Below are positions 28,532 through 39,204 of a DNA stretch of 64,000 bases, one piece after another; the first letter of the stretch is position 1, and every line of letters starts with the position of its first letter. The translations under genes were made by a program, and so were the position numbers. This DNA is from Ancylobacter sonchi. GTDB taxonomy: Bacteria > Pseudomonadota > Alphaproteobacteria > Rhizobiales > Xanthobacteraceae. The stretch covers positions 725,340 through 789,339 of the forward strand of contig NZ_JAHBGF010000020.1 in assembly GCF_018390695.1 (NCBI RefSeq), in the 5' to 3' direction. The notes below the pieces were generated by a model. The model had not been told where the DNA came from, searched no databases, and saw nothing but the letters and a program-made list of their open reading frames with translations.

Positions 28532-29902
28532 TCAGTCCCTTTGCGCAGCGGGCAGGGTCAGCGTCATCACTGCTCCGCCGTCAGGATGATTGGTGGCGTC
28601 CAGCTTGCCGCCGTGCTCCTGCACGATGCGGTAGCTGATGGAGAGCCCGAGCCCGGTGCCCTTGCCGACCGGCTTGGTGGTGAAGAACGGGTCGAAGATG
28701 CGCGAGGCGATATCCGGTGCGATGCCCGGCCCGGTGTCGCGAATGGCGAGGGTGACAGTCTCTCCTTCTCCACTCCGGCCGGTGATTTCCAGCCGCCGGA
28801 CGGGCCGGCCTTCCATAGCGTCGAGCGCATTTTGCACCAGGTTCATCAGCACCTGGTGGATATGTCCGGAATTCCCGACGACGGTGAGGTTCTCGGCAAT
28901 GTCGAAGCGCGTCTCGATGGCCGGCATCTGCCCCCTGGCGACCCACTCCAGCGCCGAGCGGACCAGTGGCGCCAGTTCGAAGGCTTCCCGCGCCTCGCGA
29001 CGGTCGGATGAGAAGCGGCGCAGGTCCGCCACGATGTCGCGCACGCGCTCCGCGCCTTCCAGCATGCCGTCGAGCGTGCCCTCCATATTGGCGAGGGTGG
29101 TGTCGATCTTCAGTTCGGTCTGCAGCTTGGCGAGCGCCGGCCCGCTCACCCCGCCATGGACGGCATCGAGATAGGAGGTGAGGCGCCCGCTGTAGCGCTT
29201 CAGCGTGTGGGCATTGCCGTAGACGAAGGAGATCGGATTGTTCAATTCATGCGCGACGCCGGCGACGAGGCGGCCGAGCGAGGCCATCTTTTCCGCATGG
29301 ACGAGCTGCTGCTGCGTCTGCTTCAGCCGCTCGTGGGCGGCCGCCAGATCGCTGTAGGCCTTGCGCAGTTCGCCGATTGGCCGGCCGACCAACACGATGC
29401 CGACCGCTCGTCCGCGGGAATCGAAGCGCACGGCGCCGTTCACCGAGACTGGCAGCTGATCGATCAGGGTGGAGAAGATGAATTCGCGGTCGCTGATGCG
29501 CTCGCGCCGCTCGATCGTCGCGCGGATATCCTCGAACGAGGTCGGCGACTCAGCGGCGAGCAGGTCCCGCAGGTGCAGCCGCACGAGATCGCTCAGGGGA
29601 CGCTGGAAGGCGCGCTCGGCCGCAAGATTCACCTGCTCGATCCGGCCGGACAGATCGCAGGCGATCAGCACGTCGGTCATCGACGACATCAGGCCGGCGA
29701 TGAAGGTCTGCGCTTCCTCCAGCTCGGCATTCTTCTGTTCCAGCTCGACCTGCTGGGTGACGAGCTCGGCATAGGTCTCGTCCATCTTCTTGATGACGGC
29801 GATCCAGGCTTCGTCCGTTTGGCCAGCGAACGGCAGCAGCAATTCCCCCTCTGGGAGAGCTGTCTCCAGATCGCTTCGCGCACTGTTCGACTGCTTGGAC
29901 AT
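28532..29902 (-). CDS. hupT: Sensor histidine kinase HupT (HoxJ)
   Basis: A 456-residue soluble kinase. A coiled coil and PAS domain occupy the first ~190 residues, followed by HisKA with the phospho-acceptor in LVAGVAHELNNPISF and an HATPase domain (NLVQNALDAMEG, RDTGPGIAP, GKGTGLGLS). It has no membrane segments. By analogy with R. capsulatus and Cupriavidus it phosphorylates HupR when H2 is absent. Start 29902 gives the family length; 29917 is an alternative. Confidence 0.94.
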   Translation of the reverse strand: MSKQSNSARSDLETALPEGELLLPFAGQTDEAWIAVIKKMDETYAELVTQQVELEQKNAELEEAQTFIAGLMSSMTDVLIACDLSGRIEQVNLAAERAFQRPLSDLVRLHLRDLLAAESPTSFEDIRATIERRERISDREFIFSTLIDQLPVSVNGAVRFDSRGRAVGIVLVGRPIGELRKAYSDLAAAHERLKQTQQQLVHAEKMASLGRLVAGVAHELNNPISFVYGNAHTLKRYSGRLTSYLDAVHGGVSGPALAKLQTELKIDTTLANMEGTLDGMLEGAERVRDIVADLRRFSSDRREAREAFELAPLVRSALEWVARGQMPAIETRFDIAENLTVVGNSGHIHQVLMNLVQNALDAMEGRPVRRLEITGRSGEGETVTLAIRDTGPGIAPDIASRIFDPFFTTKPVGKGTGLGLSISYRIVQEHGGKLDATNHPDGGAVMTLTLPAAQRD

Positions 29903-29930
29903 TCCACACTCGACCATCGAGACCGGTTCG

Positions 29931-29959
29931 ACTCTAAAGCGAGCATGCCAAGTCGGCAA
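29931..29959 (-). promoter_or_regulatory. Likely sigma-70 promoter of hupTUV-hypF
   Basis: The minus strand carries TTGCCG, a 17-bp spacer and TAGAGT. The predicted start lies about 22 nt before the hupT ATG. No sigma-54 consensus was seen here, so the sensor genes look constitutively expressed. Confidence 0.5.
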
Positions 29960-30220
29960 CGCGGCCGATATCGTGTCGGCGGCACACCCGCGGCAACGAG
30001 CGAACCGCGAAGGCGGATTCGCACGCCATGAAGCCGTGAATATGCGCGAGTGTCCGTCGAAATTGTCGAAGAACTTCGGGGCTCCCACAGCCGAACGTCC
30101 GGTTGCGGCTGACGTCAAATCTCCGCACCCGGCGCTGTCGAAATCGCCTTGAAGGTTACGATCGGGCGCTGATACGCATCTTCCAAGCAACCATGGACGC
30201 CGCCTCGGAAGATCGCCTTC

Positions 30221-31465
30221 CTACATGCCGTTTTGTCGGTCCCTCGCCGCGTACTCCACGGACATCACGCCCATTGCGGCAAGCATGAGCCCGCAGGCTA
30301 TGGTGAGCGTCAATTGCATCCCAGATGCGATCGCACCCGACCCGGCATGGGCATACTCTTCCGTACCCACGCCAAACGCGAAGATGGCCGCCATGATATA
30401 GGCGCCGGCGATCAATCCGATGTTCCGGGACAGGCCGAGCAACCCGGACACCGCGCCGCGCAGATCGGCAGCGGTATCGGCGAGCGCTCTTGTGTTGTTC
30501 GCCGCCTGGAACAGCTGGTATCCCGGCGTGAGGATAGCGATCGCGAGGATGTACCCACTAACCCCGATCGCCTCGGGCAGGAGGGCCAGAAGCAAGGTCC
30601 CCGCCGTCAGCATGGCAAGTCCGAGCCAGACTACCCGTCGCGCGCCGATGGCGTCGACCAGGCGCCCGGAGGGAATGCCGCAGAGGATCGAGATCAGCGG
30701 ACCGACGGACATGACGAGGCCGACCTGCAGATCGATCAGGCCCAGGCCGGGCCCGAGATAGAAGGGGCCAACGACCAGCGTCGCCATCATCACCGCCGCC
30801 ACCATGAGATTGGCCGAGAGACATGGCGCGAGGCGTCCCATCAGTACGGGGGGCAACTCACGCGAGGAGCGGCCGGCTCCGGGCACATTGGCGGGCAGTA
30901 CCACCAGACAGAGGATCAGGGCGAAGGCGGCCACCGGCACCTGGATCAGGAAGATGCCGCGCCACCCGGTCGCCGCAATCAGGATGCCACCGAGCGAAGG
31001 GCCGAGAGCCGTGCCGAGTGCCGAAACCGTACCAAGCAAGCCCATCGCCCGGCCTATGCCCGCATCGCCGGCATTGTCACGCATGAGCGCCATGGAAAGC
31101 GTCATCAGGAAGGCCGCCCCTACGCCCTGGAACGCACGCGCGGCGATCAGAAACCACAGGCTCGACGCGAATCCGCAGGCCAGCGACGCCACCGAGAACA
31201 GGGCAAGGCCGACGATATGGATGTGTTTGGGCCCATACCGGTCTCCCAAATGGCCCGCGATGAGGGTCGAAGCCGTCAGGCCCCCAAGATAGGCGACGAC
31301 GACCCACCGACTCTCGGCGAGCGATGCTGAAAACGCTTGCGACAGCGCGGGCAAGGCAATGTTCGCGATGCTTGTTCCAAGCGACGCCAGCAGCATCGTC
31401 AGTGCCAGCGCCGTCGTGATCCCCCGTCTCGTCGTGTCCGAGGCCATCGGCTCAGTATGTTTCAT
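30221..31465 (-). CDS. MFS transporter (drug/H+ antiporter type)
   Basis: A 414-residue protein with 12 predicted membrane helices. The motif A loop is GHLGDRYGPKHI between helices 2 and 3, and ALGPSLGGILI is motif C, typical of exporters. It is divergent from a MerR regulator and has a promoter of the MerR type, so it is probably induced by the exported compound, which is unknown. GAGGG precedes the ATG. Confidence 0.88.
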   Translation of the reverse strand: MKHTEPMASDTTRRGITTALALTMLLASLGTSIANIALPALSQAFSASLAESRWVVVAYLGGLTASTLIAGHLGDRYGPKHIHIVGLALFSVASLACGFASSLWFLIAARAFQGVGAAFLMTLSMALMRDNAGDAGIGRAMGLLGTVSALGTALGPSLGGILIAATGWRGIFLIQVPVAAFALILCLVVLPANVPGAGRSSRELPPVLMGRLAPCLSANLMVAAVMMATLVVGPFYLGPGLGLIDLQVGLVMSVGPLISILCGIPSGRLVDAIGARRVVWLGLAMLTAGTLLLALLPEAIGVSGYILAIAILTPGYQLFQAANNTRALADTAADLRGAVSGLLGLSRNIGLIAGAYIMAAIFAFGVGTEEYAHAGSGAIASGMQLTLTIACGLMLAAMGVMSVEYAARDRQNGM

Positions 31466-31501
31466 CGCTCTGCCCTCTTGCCCGAACTTCGGTTCGAAAG
31501 C

Positions 31502-31532
31502 AGGCTACGAATTCAAGCCGACTTGAGGTCAA
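31502..31532 (-). promoter_or_regulatory. MerR-type promoter of the MFS gene (19-bp spacer)
   Basis: On the minus strand: -35 TTGACC, a 19-bp spacer, -10 TAGCCT. The spacer holds the dyad CTCAAG-N4-CTTGAA (one mismatch). Such overlong spacers with central dyads are untwisted by MerR-family activators. The site ends 3 bp before the merR ATG. Confidence 0.75.
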
Positions 31533-31534
31533 GC

Positions 31535-31978
31535 ATGAAGTTTCTGGACATCGGCGAGGTATGCGCGGCGACCGGAATCAAGCCTTCCGCGCTGCGCTAC
31601 TACGAGGAGATCGGGCTGGTCGCGTCGATCTCGCGGCATGGCTTGCGCCGGCAGTTTGAGCCCGATGTACTGCTGCAGCTCAAACTGATCGCGATGGGGA
31701 GGATCGCGGGCTTCTCGCTCGCCGAGATCGGCGGGATGTTCGGTCGGGACCAAACCCCGGCACTGTCCCGCCCGGCGATCCTCCAAAAGGCCGCCGACAT
31801 CGACAGGCAGATCCGCGAACTGACGGCATTGCGTGACACGTTGCGGCATGTCGCGGCGTGTCCGGCGCCGTCACATCTGGAATGCCCGACCTTCAGGCGT
31901 CTGCTCGATGTCGTTGCGAAGCAGGGCCGGAGCAGAGCCAGGAAACCGCGGCGGCCTGCAAAAGCTGCGCTTCCATGA
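31535..31978 (+). CDS. MerR family transcriptional regulator
   Basis: A 147-residue regulator. The winged helix-turn-helix covers residues ~1-70 (DIGEVCAATGIKPSALRYYEEIGL), followed by the dimerisation helix. Near the end are two cysteines in ACPAPSHLECPTFRRLL, which might bind metal or sense oxidants, although the spacing is not that of SoxR. A basic tail follows. It is divergent from the MFS gene and should control it. Confidence 0.88.
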   Translation: MKFLDIGEVCAATGIKPSALRYYEEIGLVASISRHGLRRQFEPDVLLQLKLIAMGRIAGFSLAEIGGMFGRDQTPALSRPAILQKAADIDRQIRELTALRDTLRHVAACPAPSHLECPTFRRLLDVVAKQGRSRARKPRRPAKAALP

Positions 31979-32198
31979 GGTTCGGCCTGAGCAAAATGAT
32001 CGGTAGCGAAATGTCGGCCAGGACGAGGGACCCGCCCCGTCGGAACGGTCAGGCCGAGCTTGGTGGTGAGTAGCACCTATTCGCAAGACAAGACGATCGG
32101 CAGCTCGCAGTTGATAGCTCAACTCTCTTGGAGCGTTTGCTTTTCGATCATCGCCCAAGGTCGGATTCTGGCCCAATACCGAAGAAATTTGAAGCGGT

Positions 32199-33635
<1,437 letters not shown>

Positions 33636-33648
<13 letters not shown>

Positions 33649-34676
33649 TCGGACCGGAGTTCTGCTAGGCCCCCTTCCCGTGAAAGCACGGGGACGTAGC
33701 CCAGTTCGCGCCGCGCTTTGCCGATATCCAGGGAGATCTCCACGGCAGATACGGCGTAGGACTGCAGCGTCAGGGGTGGAACAATCTTCCCGCGGGAGAT
33801 CCATGCGACGAGATCGCCAATCGCCGCGATGACCCTGACGACGGCCCGTGGAACGGATTTGTCGGGCACCGCCAATCCCTGTGTCGCGAGCAAACACGAT
33901 ACGAAGGCCTTGAACTCGACCGGCTCGTCATCCGAAACGAAATACACCTCACCGCCGCGTCCCTTGACGAGAGCGAGTTCGACCGCGTGGCAGAGATTGG
34001 CAATATGGGTGGTCGACGTGCGGTACGTGCCGCCGCCTATCCAGGCAAGCCTGTCGGACCGCGCCGCCTTGAGCAGGTTGGGAAGCGCGGTCGTGTCGTC
34101 ACGGCCCCAGACAAAACGTGGCCGCAAGACAACAACTTCAAAACCGGCCGCATTGCCGGCGAGCGCCGCGCGTTCGGCCGCCGCCTTGCTGCTGCGCGAA
34201 TAGCCACCTGCGGGCCGGCGCGGCAAAGGCATCAACTCGTCGACATTGACCAGCGGCTTGCCGGTCGCGAGTACGGCCTCCGTGCTGAGGTGGATCGCCT
34301 TTCGGATGCCGGCCGCGCGTGCCACCGCCAATACGGCCCGCGTGCCGTCCTCATTGACACGCTGTTGAAGCTTGGTCGCCGGTCCGTGACCCGTATCGGC
34401 TGCCGCGTGAATGAGAGCCTCGCAACCCGACATTCTGGCGACGAGGTCCGGATCGAAAATATCCGCGCGGCAGGCAACCGCACCGAGCGCCTCGACGCGA
34501 TCCGCTGACGTGTCGCTGCGCACGAGAGCGATGACTTCAATGCCTCGGGCGACGAAATGACGGATCAGGTTGCGCCCGACATAGCCGCTTCCGCCGGTCA
34601 GAAAGAGGCGTTTAAACGGGAAGTACTCATCGGGCGCCGTTCCCGATGGGAGAGATCGATTGTCAGTCATATTCAA
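33636..34676 (-). CDS. NAD-dependent epimerase/dehydratase (extended SDR)
   Basis: A 346-residue Rossmann protein. The nucleotide motif is TGGSGYVGRN near residue 28 and the catalytic YxxxK is in GGYSRSSKAAAE. It resembles 3-beta-HSD-like extended SDRs. The substrate is unknown. An ATG two codons inside the frame is an equally possible start. It lies 72 bp after the SDR gene on the same strand. Confidence 0.83.
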
Positions 34677-34748
34677 CGCGTGTCTGCTCGCCGGCGCCCT
34701 GCGGGGGGCGCCGGCTGGAAGGGTAGAATACGGTTCGGTTGCCGAAAC

Positions 34749-35453
34749 TCAGACCGATCGGGTCAGACCACCATCGACCTTCAGGTTCTGGCCCGTGATA
34801 TAGCCGGCCCCGTCCGACGCCAGAAAAGCGATCGTCGCTGCAATCTCGGCGCTGGTACCGTAGCGCTTCATCGGCACCATCTCGCGGCGCTCGTCGGTGG
34901 CCGGCAGGCTGTCGATCCAACCTGGCAGAACATTGTTCATGCGGATGTTGTCGCCAGCGTAAGTATCCGCGTAAATCTTGGTATAGGCGGCCAGGCCGGC
35001 GCGGAACACGGCAGAGGTCGGGAACATGGCCGCCGGCTCGAATGCCCAGGCGGTCGAGATGTTGACGATAGCCCCGGATTTCTGGGCCTGCATGATAGGC
35101 GTGACCAGTCGCACCGGACGGATGACGTTCATCAGATAGACATCGAGCCCCGCATGCCACTGGTCGTCGGTGATCTCGGTGATCGGCGCACGGGGGCCAT
35201 GTCCCGCGCTGTTGACCAGCACGTCGATGCGTTTCCATTTCGCCATCGTGGCGTCGACCAAATGTTGAAGGTCGTCATTCGACTGGTTGGAGCCGGTCAC
35301 ACCGATGCCCCCGAGTTCGGCCGCCAGAGCTTCGCCCTTGCCGGACGATGACAGGATGGCGACCTTGAACCCGTCCTGTGCCAGCCGCCGGGCGGCCTCG
35401 GCTCCCATGCCGCTGCCGCCAGCGGTGATGATGGCTACTTTTTCTGCCGACAC
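34749..35453 (-). CDS. SDR-fold protein lacking the catalytic Tyr and Lys
   Basis: A 234-residue classical-SDR fold: TAGGSGMGAE (cofactor), VLVNSAGHGP (NNAG equivalent) and VNISTAWAF (Ser region). Where YSASK is expected the protein has TSAVFRAGL, so both the catalytic Tyr and Lys are absent. It may be a non-standard reductase or a binding protein. It is divergent from the LysR gene, which is its likely regulator. Confidence 0.8.
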   Translation of the reverse strand: MSAEKVAIITAGGSGMGAEAARRLAQDGFKVAILSSSGKGEALAAELGGIGVTGSNQSNDDLQHLVDATMAKWKRIDVLVNSAGHGPRAPITEITDDQWHAGLDVYLMNVIRPVRLVTPIMQAQKSGAIVNISTAWAFEPAAMFPTSAVFRAGLAAYTKIYADTYAGDNIRMNNVLPGWIDSLPATDERREMVPMKRYGTSAEIAATIAFLASDGAGYITGQNLKVDGGLTRSV

Positions 35454-35573
35454 CGGTTTATCCTCCCAACGTGATGACCGCTCGTGGTGGCCTCGCTGGA
35501 TCTAACATTATCAGTACATAGGTTTCTTCTTCGAGACAGTTTGTGTGTCATATGGCAGTAGAAAATCTATCGA

Positions 35574-36518
35574 ATGAGCGATAGGCGTGGAAAGCTCCCC
35601 TCCCTCAACGGCCTCAAGGCATTTGAAGCCGCAGCGCGCCATCTGAATTTCAGACTGGCTGCGGAGGAGCTCGGCGTCACGCAGGGAGCCGTGGCGCAAC
35701 AGGTGCGCGGGTTGGAAGCCGATCTCGGCGTGCGGTTGTTCGAGCGACTTCCCCGAACACTGGCACTGACCGGTGAAGGGCGCGGCTACACGGCCGATGT
35801 CAGGCGTGCATTCGACATCATCGCGCGTGCGACGGCGGATCTGCTGCCTCAGCCGATCACGTTGACGATCAGCACGACGCCGACCTTCGCATCCAAATGG
35901 CTCATCCCGCGCTTGCCTGACTTGACGAGCCAGCACCCGGAACTGGACATTCACATCCTCGCCACGGATCGTGTTTCCAGCTTTCAAAGGGATGGCGTCG
36001 ATCTTGCCGTCCGCTACGGCCATCCGCCTTTCGCATCCGGTCTGGCATCGCAACTTCTGTTCCGGCAGGAAATCATCGCCGTTTGCAGCCCGATGCTTCT
36101 GGGTGCTCGGTTGCCACCGCGGACCGTGACCGAGCTATTGAGCTACCCGCTTCTGCATGACGCCCATAATTTCTGGCCGGAATTCATCGAGCGGCATTTC
36201 GGTGCCGAACCGCTTCCAAGGGACGCGTTAGCGGCCAAACGCATCAGCTTCAATCAGTCATCCCATGCCATAGATGCGGCCCTTGCGGGACAGGGCATCG
36301 CGCTTGCCACCCGCAGCTTCGTCGCCAGAGATGTCGCCGAGGAGCGACTCAAACAGATTGGTACAGTCGCGCTCTACGGGCTTTCCGACTTCTATCTGCT
36401 TTGGCCTCGGCATCGAAAATCCGCCGCTTTGCAAGCCGTCGTAAGCTGGATGCTTGGCTCGGCAGCGAACCCACTTGAACAACATTTAGTCGAAGCGGTT
36501 TCACTTGGTGCGCGATGA
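35574..36518 (+). CDS. LysR family regulator (GcvA-like)
   Basis: A 314-residue LTTR. The helix-turn-helix is at residues ~10-65 (AFEAAARHLNFRLAAEELGVTQ) and the GcvA-type substrate domain follows, with DGVDLAVRYG. It is divergent from the SDR gene with 120 bp between starts. The ligand is unknown. Confidence 0.9.
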   Translation: MSDRRGKLPSLNGLKAFEAAARHLNFRLAAEELGVTQGAVAQQVRGLEADLGVRLFERLPRTLALTGEGRGYTADVRRAFDIIARATADLLPQPITLTISTTPTFASKWLIPRLPDLTSQHPELDIHILATDRVSSFQRDGVDLAVRYGHPPFASGLASQLLFRQEIIAVCSPMLLGARLPPRTVTELLSYPLLHDAHNFWPEFIERHFGAEPLPRDALAAKRISFNQSSHAIDAALAGQGIALATRSFVARDVAEERLKQIGTVALYGLSDFYLLWPRHRKSAALQAVVSWMLGSAANPLEQHLVEAVSLGAR

Positions 36519-37356
36519 ATGGCCGATTGTGGGAGCCGGACCGATGTCTGCAAATGGCGCTGGCGTCGCGCTCGGATCGAGGTGCGTTTCGCCTTCAGGC
36601 CCTCAGGGATCCGCCAGATGAGGCCGTCATGCCAGCACGCCAATATGCCCTGCTAGCTGAGTGATGCAAAAAACGTGGGGTAAAATGGCGCTGTAATTTG
36701 GTGATGAACCAAAAACTGGCAGCGTATTCAAGTCGTTAATAAATTAACTGGCGGCCCGCGAGCGACCAAGAAGAGAACTATGTGTTCGCTATAGCCCTAT
36801 GACGCATGCTGACCCAAGCTTGCCCCTCGCCGCGTTTCAGCGACGTCCGCTTTGCGCCCCATTTCAGCCAGTGACCGGGTGACGGCCTTGGCTCGAAAGC
36901 GGACATTCACGGGGTGGAACAGGTCGGGCCCTTTGCGAGAACTGCAGACATTGGAGTCTTGCCAGTAAGCGGACATCACGGGCACCAGGCTAAAGGAGCC
37001 ACTTCGACCCGTGGCGGACACAAGGCGGTCTGATCGGACATCGGGGGCGAGCGTCGTGGACTTCATACAAATCGCGATCTCAGCGCGCTTGGCCCACGCC
37101 GACCTGGTCGCGGGGGGACCGCGATCTTGAGGCGGGCCCGAGCGACCCGCGGCCCGCCTCATCCTCATCAAGCAGCTGCTGGTGAACTGCGCCAATGTCA
37201 GCGACCTGGAGAGGATCAGCCGGGCCCTCTCCCGGGACGCCAGCGATCCCGATGGCGTGCGCGCCTTCATCAATCGGAGCGGACGCGCCATCGCCCCGCA
37301 ACGGGCGTTCGAGCGTCCGCATCCGCACTTTCTGCGTTGGCATCGGGAGCACTGCT
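36519..37356. other. Degenerate, apparently gene-free region at the edge of accessory DNA
   Basis: No supported gene in about 840 bp. The first part (36660-36790) is AT-rich. From 36840 to 37040 the motif GCGGACA recurs in several slightly different contexts. Open frames on both strands show no recognisable domain. It looks like decayed DNA beside the integrase remnant. Confidence 0.5.
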
Positions 37357-37560
37357 TCAAGCAGTGAGGCCAACTGCATCGTGACGCTGCGACTCCATCA
37401 AGCGCACAACATCCCTGCGAATGCGCCGCAGCTCTGGCCAGGGAAAGTGTCGCCCTTCGGCACCGTCTGCCCCAACGGCGATCAGTGCGTCGATCTTCGC
37501 GGAGAGGCCGCGCAGAGACGTCGCGTCTGCTGCGAAGAGCATCGCAATCAGTCGCTCTTC
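37357..37560 (-). pseudogene. Fragment of a small phage/ICE-type hypothetical gene
   Basis: On the minus strand a coding-like stretch reads DEERLIAMLFAADATSLRG and EGRHFPWPELRRI, a pattern I associate with small accessory genes of rhizobial islands. It has no start; its 5' side runs straight into the antisense of the integrase fragment. So it is truncated by a rearrangement near 37560-37580. Confidence 0.4.
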
Positions 37561-37564
37561 ATCG

Positions 37565-37890
37565 GCGGATGCCGCCGCCTCTTCCTGCCGGGTGAAGGTG
37601 TATCCAATATGGCCATGGCCATGCTGCTGCAAAAGCGGATGAAGCTGGAAGAGACAACGGTTCACGGCTTCCGGTCATCCTTCAGAGACTGGGCGGGAGA
37701 AAGCACGGGCTTCCCTCGGGAGCTTGCTGAAGCAGCGCTTGCACATATCGTCGGGAATGAGGTGGAGCGGGCATATCGCCGGGGCGATGCACTCGAAAAG
37801 CGCCGGGAACTGATGGACGCCTGGGAGAGGTTCGTCACGTCGACGCAGACCGCCAACGTGCTGCCTATGGTGCGGCCGGTGGCGACTTGA
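37565..37890 (+). pseudogene. C-terminal fragment of a tyrosine-type site-specific integrase
   Basis: About 105 codons match the end of P4-like phage integrases: FLPGEGVSNMAMAMLL, then the HxxR box in TVHGFRSSFRDWAGE, the ALAH box and AYRRGDALEKRRELMDAW. The N-terminal and core-binding parts are missing and no start is present. It marks a former integration event at the left edge of the accessory region. Confidence 0.85.
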
Positions 37891-38030
37891 AAAGAAATCA
37901 AAATTAATCAAAGCCCACGCGCACTCACTCCGAAAAAGCGTTGCAAGTATTGGGTTTGTGAGGCTGACTGGGCCGGAAATCGGCGTGTGGCTTCACGCCC
38001 ATCTGGATACCGCAACAGTTCGGCGCCCAT

Positions 38031-38333
38031 ATGTCGGCTTACTGGCTTTCGGTTCTCGCCGCCTTGCTCGCATGTGCCGGCGCAGCGCTTGCCTTGCGCC
38101 TCTGGATTACTCGGCGAGTGCTCAGCGACGATGGTGAGGCGCATTCTCCCCCGCTTGCGCCCTCCATGCCTATGGAGGGAGAAACGGACCTTGCCCGATA
38201 CCTCGCCGAGCCCGAGACGCCAGAGCCTCCTCCGCCACGTACCTATCGCTATGCCGCCGGTAAGACGTTGCATGGCCCTGCTCAACCATCCACTGACCGA
38301 CGTCCACCCCGCGTGCCTCGCAGGTGGCGATAA
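38031..38333 (+). CDS. Possible small membrane protein
   Basis: An open frame of 100 codons that begins with a membrane helix (WLSVLAALLACAGAALAL), followed by a polar, Pro-rich tail. No family is recognised and no strong ribosome-binding site is seen. Codon use looks coding for the first 75 codons only. Confidence 0.35.
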   Translation: MSAYWLSVLAALLACAGAALALRLWITRRVLSDDGEAHSPPLAPSMPMEGETDLARYLAEPETPEPPPPRTYRYAAGKTLHGPAQPSTDRRPPRVPRRWR

Positions 38334-38482
38334 GGCGTTTGTGGCGGCTACGGCCATCTGGAAGCCCTGCCGCTGGAGCGCTAGGAGGATCCGTACGCTC
38401 ATCGCCGGGAAGTGATAGGCGTGCACGCGATAATCGGCGTTTGATGCAAGCTCCTCACCGTCCCTTCCATAGAGGTCGGCTC

Positions 38483-39106
38483 ATGTTCCCGTTTCCTAAG
38501 CGTGCGACTTTCATTGTGGCCGTAGCAGCGATTGCCTTCATTGCCGGCAATGCCATGGCACAGGGCGCGCCGCCTTCCGCCCGGCTGACGGCGACCGTCG
38601 TGAAGGCGGACGGCGACCGGCTGGATGTCACTGATGCGAACGGCCAATCGGTGAGCTTGAAGCTGACCGGCGACGTACGGATCATGTCGGTGGCGACAGC
38701 CGAGCCGGAGGAAATCAAACCCGGCAGCTTCGTCGGCAGCGCGGCGCGGCCTGGACCCGATGGCATGCTGACTGCGATGGAGGTCCATGTATTCCCACCG
38801 AGCATGCGTGGTGCTGGAGAGGGCCACCGTCCCTTGGGTTCGGATCCCAGCGCTTCAATGACCAACGGCACCGTGGGTGACCTCGTAGTGTCCAACGGCC
38901 GCACCATGACCTTGAAGTATGGTGAGAACGGCACGCAGACCATCGTGGTGCCGCCGGACGTGCCGATTGTCACCATGGACAGAGGTGACCTCACGCTTCT
39001 GGTGCCCGGCGTACACATCGTGGCTTTCTACACGCGCGGCGCCGACGGCACGATGACCGCGAGCCGTCTGACCGTGGGCAAGAACGGCACCGTACCGCCG
39101 ATGTGA
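38483..39106 (+). CDS. Exported hypothetical protein with beta repeats
   Basis: A 207-residue protein with a clear signal peptide (FIVAVAAIAFIAGNAMA). The mature part looks like two copies of a small beta domain: ARLTATVVKADGDRLDVTD and GTVGDLVVSNGRTMTLKYG each start a repeat, similar to DUF5666-like proteins. Function unknown; a periplasmic location is likely. GAGG lies upstream of the chosen ATG. Confidence 0.7.
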   Translation: MFPFPKRATFIVAVAAIAFIAGNAMAQGAPPSARLTATVVKADGDRLDVTDANGQSVSLKLTGDVRIMSVATAEPEEIKPGSFVGSAARPGPDGMLTAMEVHVFPPSMRGAGEGHRPLGSDPSASMTNGTVGDLVVSNGRTMTLKYGENGTQTIVVPPDVPIVTMDRGDLTLLVPGVHIVAFYTRGADGTMTASRLTVGKNGTVPPM

Positions 39107-39204
39107 TACCGGGCCGTAGGGAAGTATCGGCACCTTCTGCCCCGCATTTCCTCTATCTGGACCGTCGCCAACAAATCTGCTCGGATGCATCCGGGGGTTG
39201 AGGA

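Noticed and set aside
29915..29950. tRNA T-arm-like GGTTCGA sequence
   Set aside because: No cloverleaf can be built around it; it lies in the hupT promoter.
36840..37040. Recurring GCGGACA words as a possible repeat array
   Set aside because: Spacing is irregular and flanks differ, so it is not a CRISPR or ordered repeat.
36797..37360. A 187-codon minus-strand frame
   Set aside because: Composition and repeated GCGGACA words suggest non-coding, decayed DNA; no domain is recognisable.
37908..38426. A 172-codon minus-strand frame
   Set aside because: No start signal or family; the plus strand carries a better candidate.
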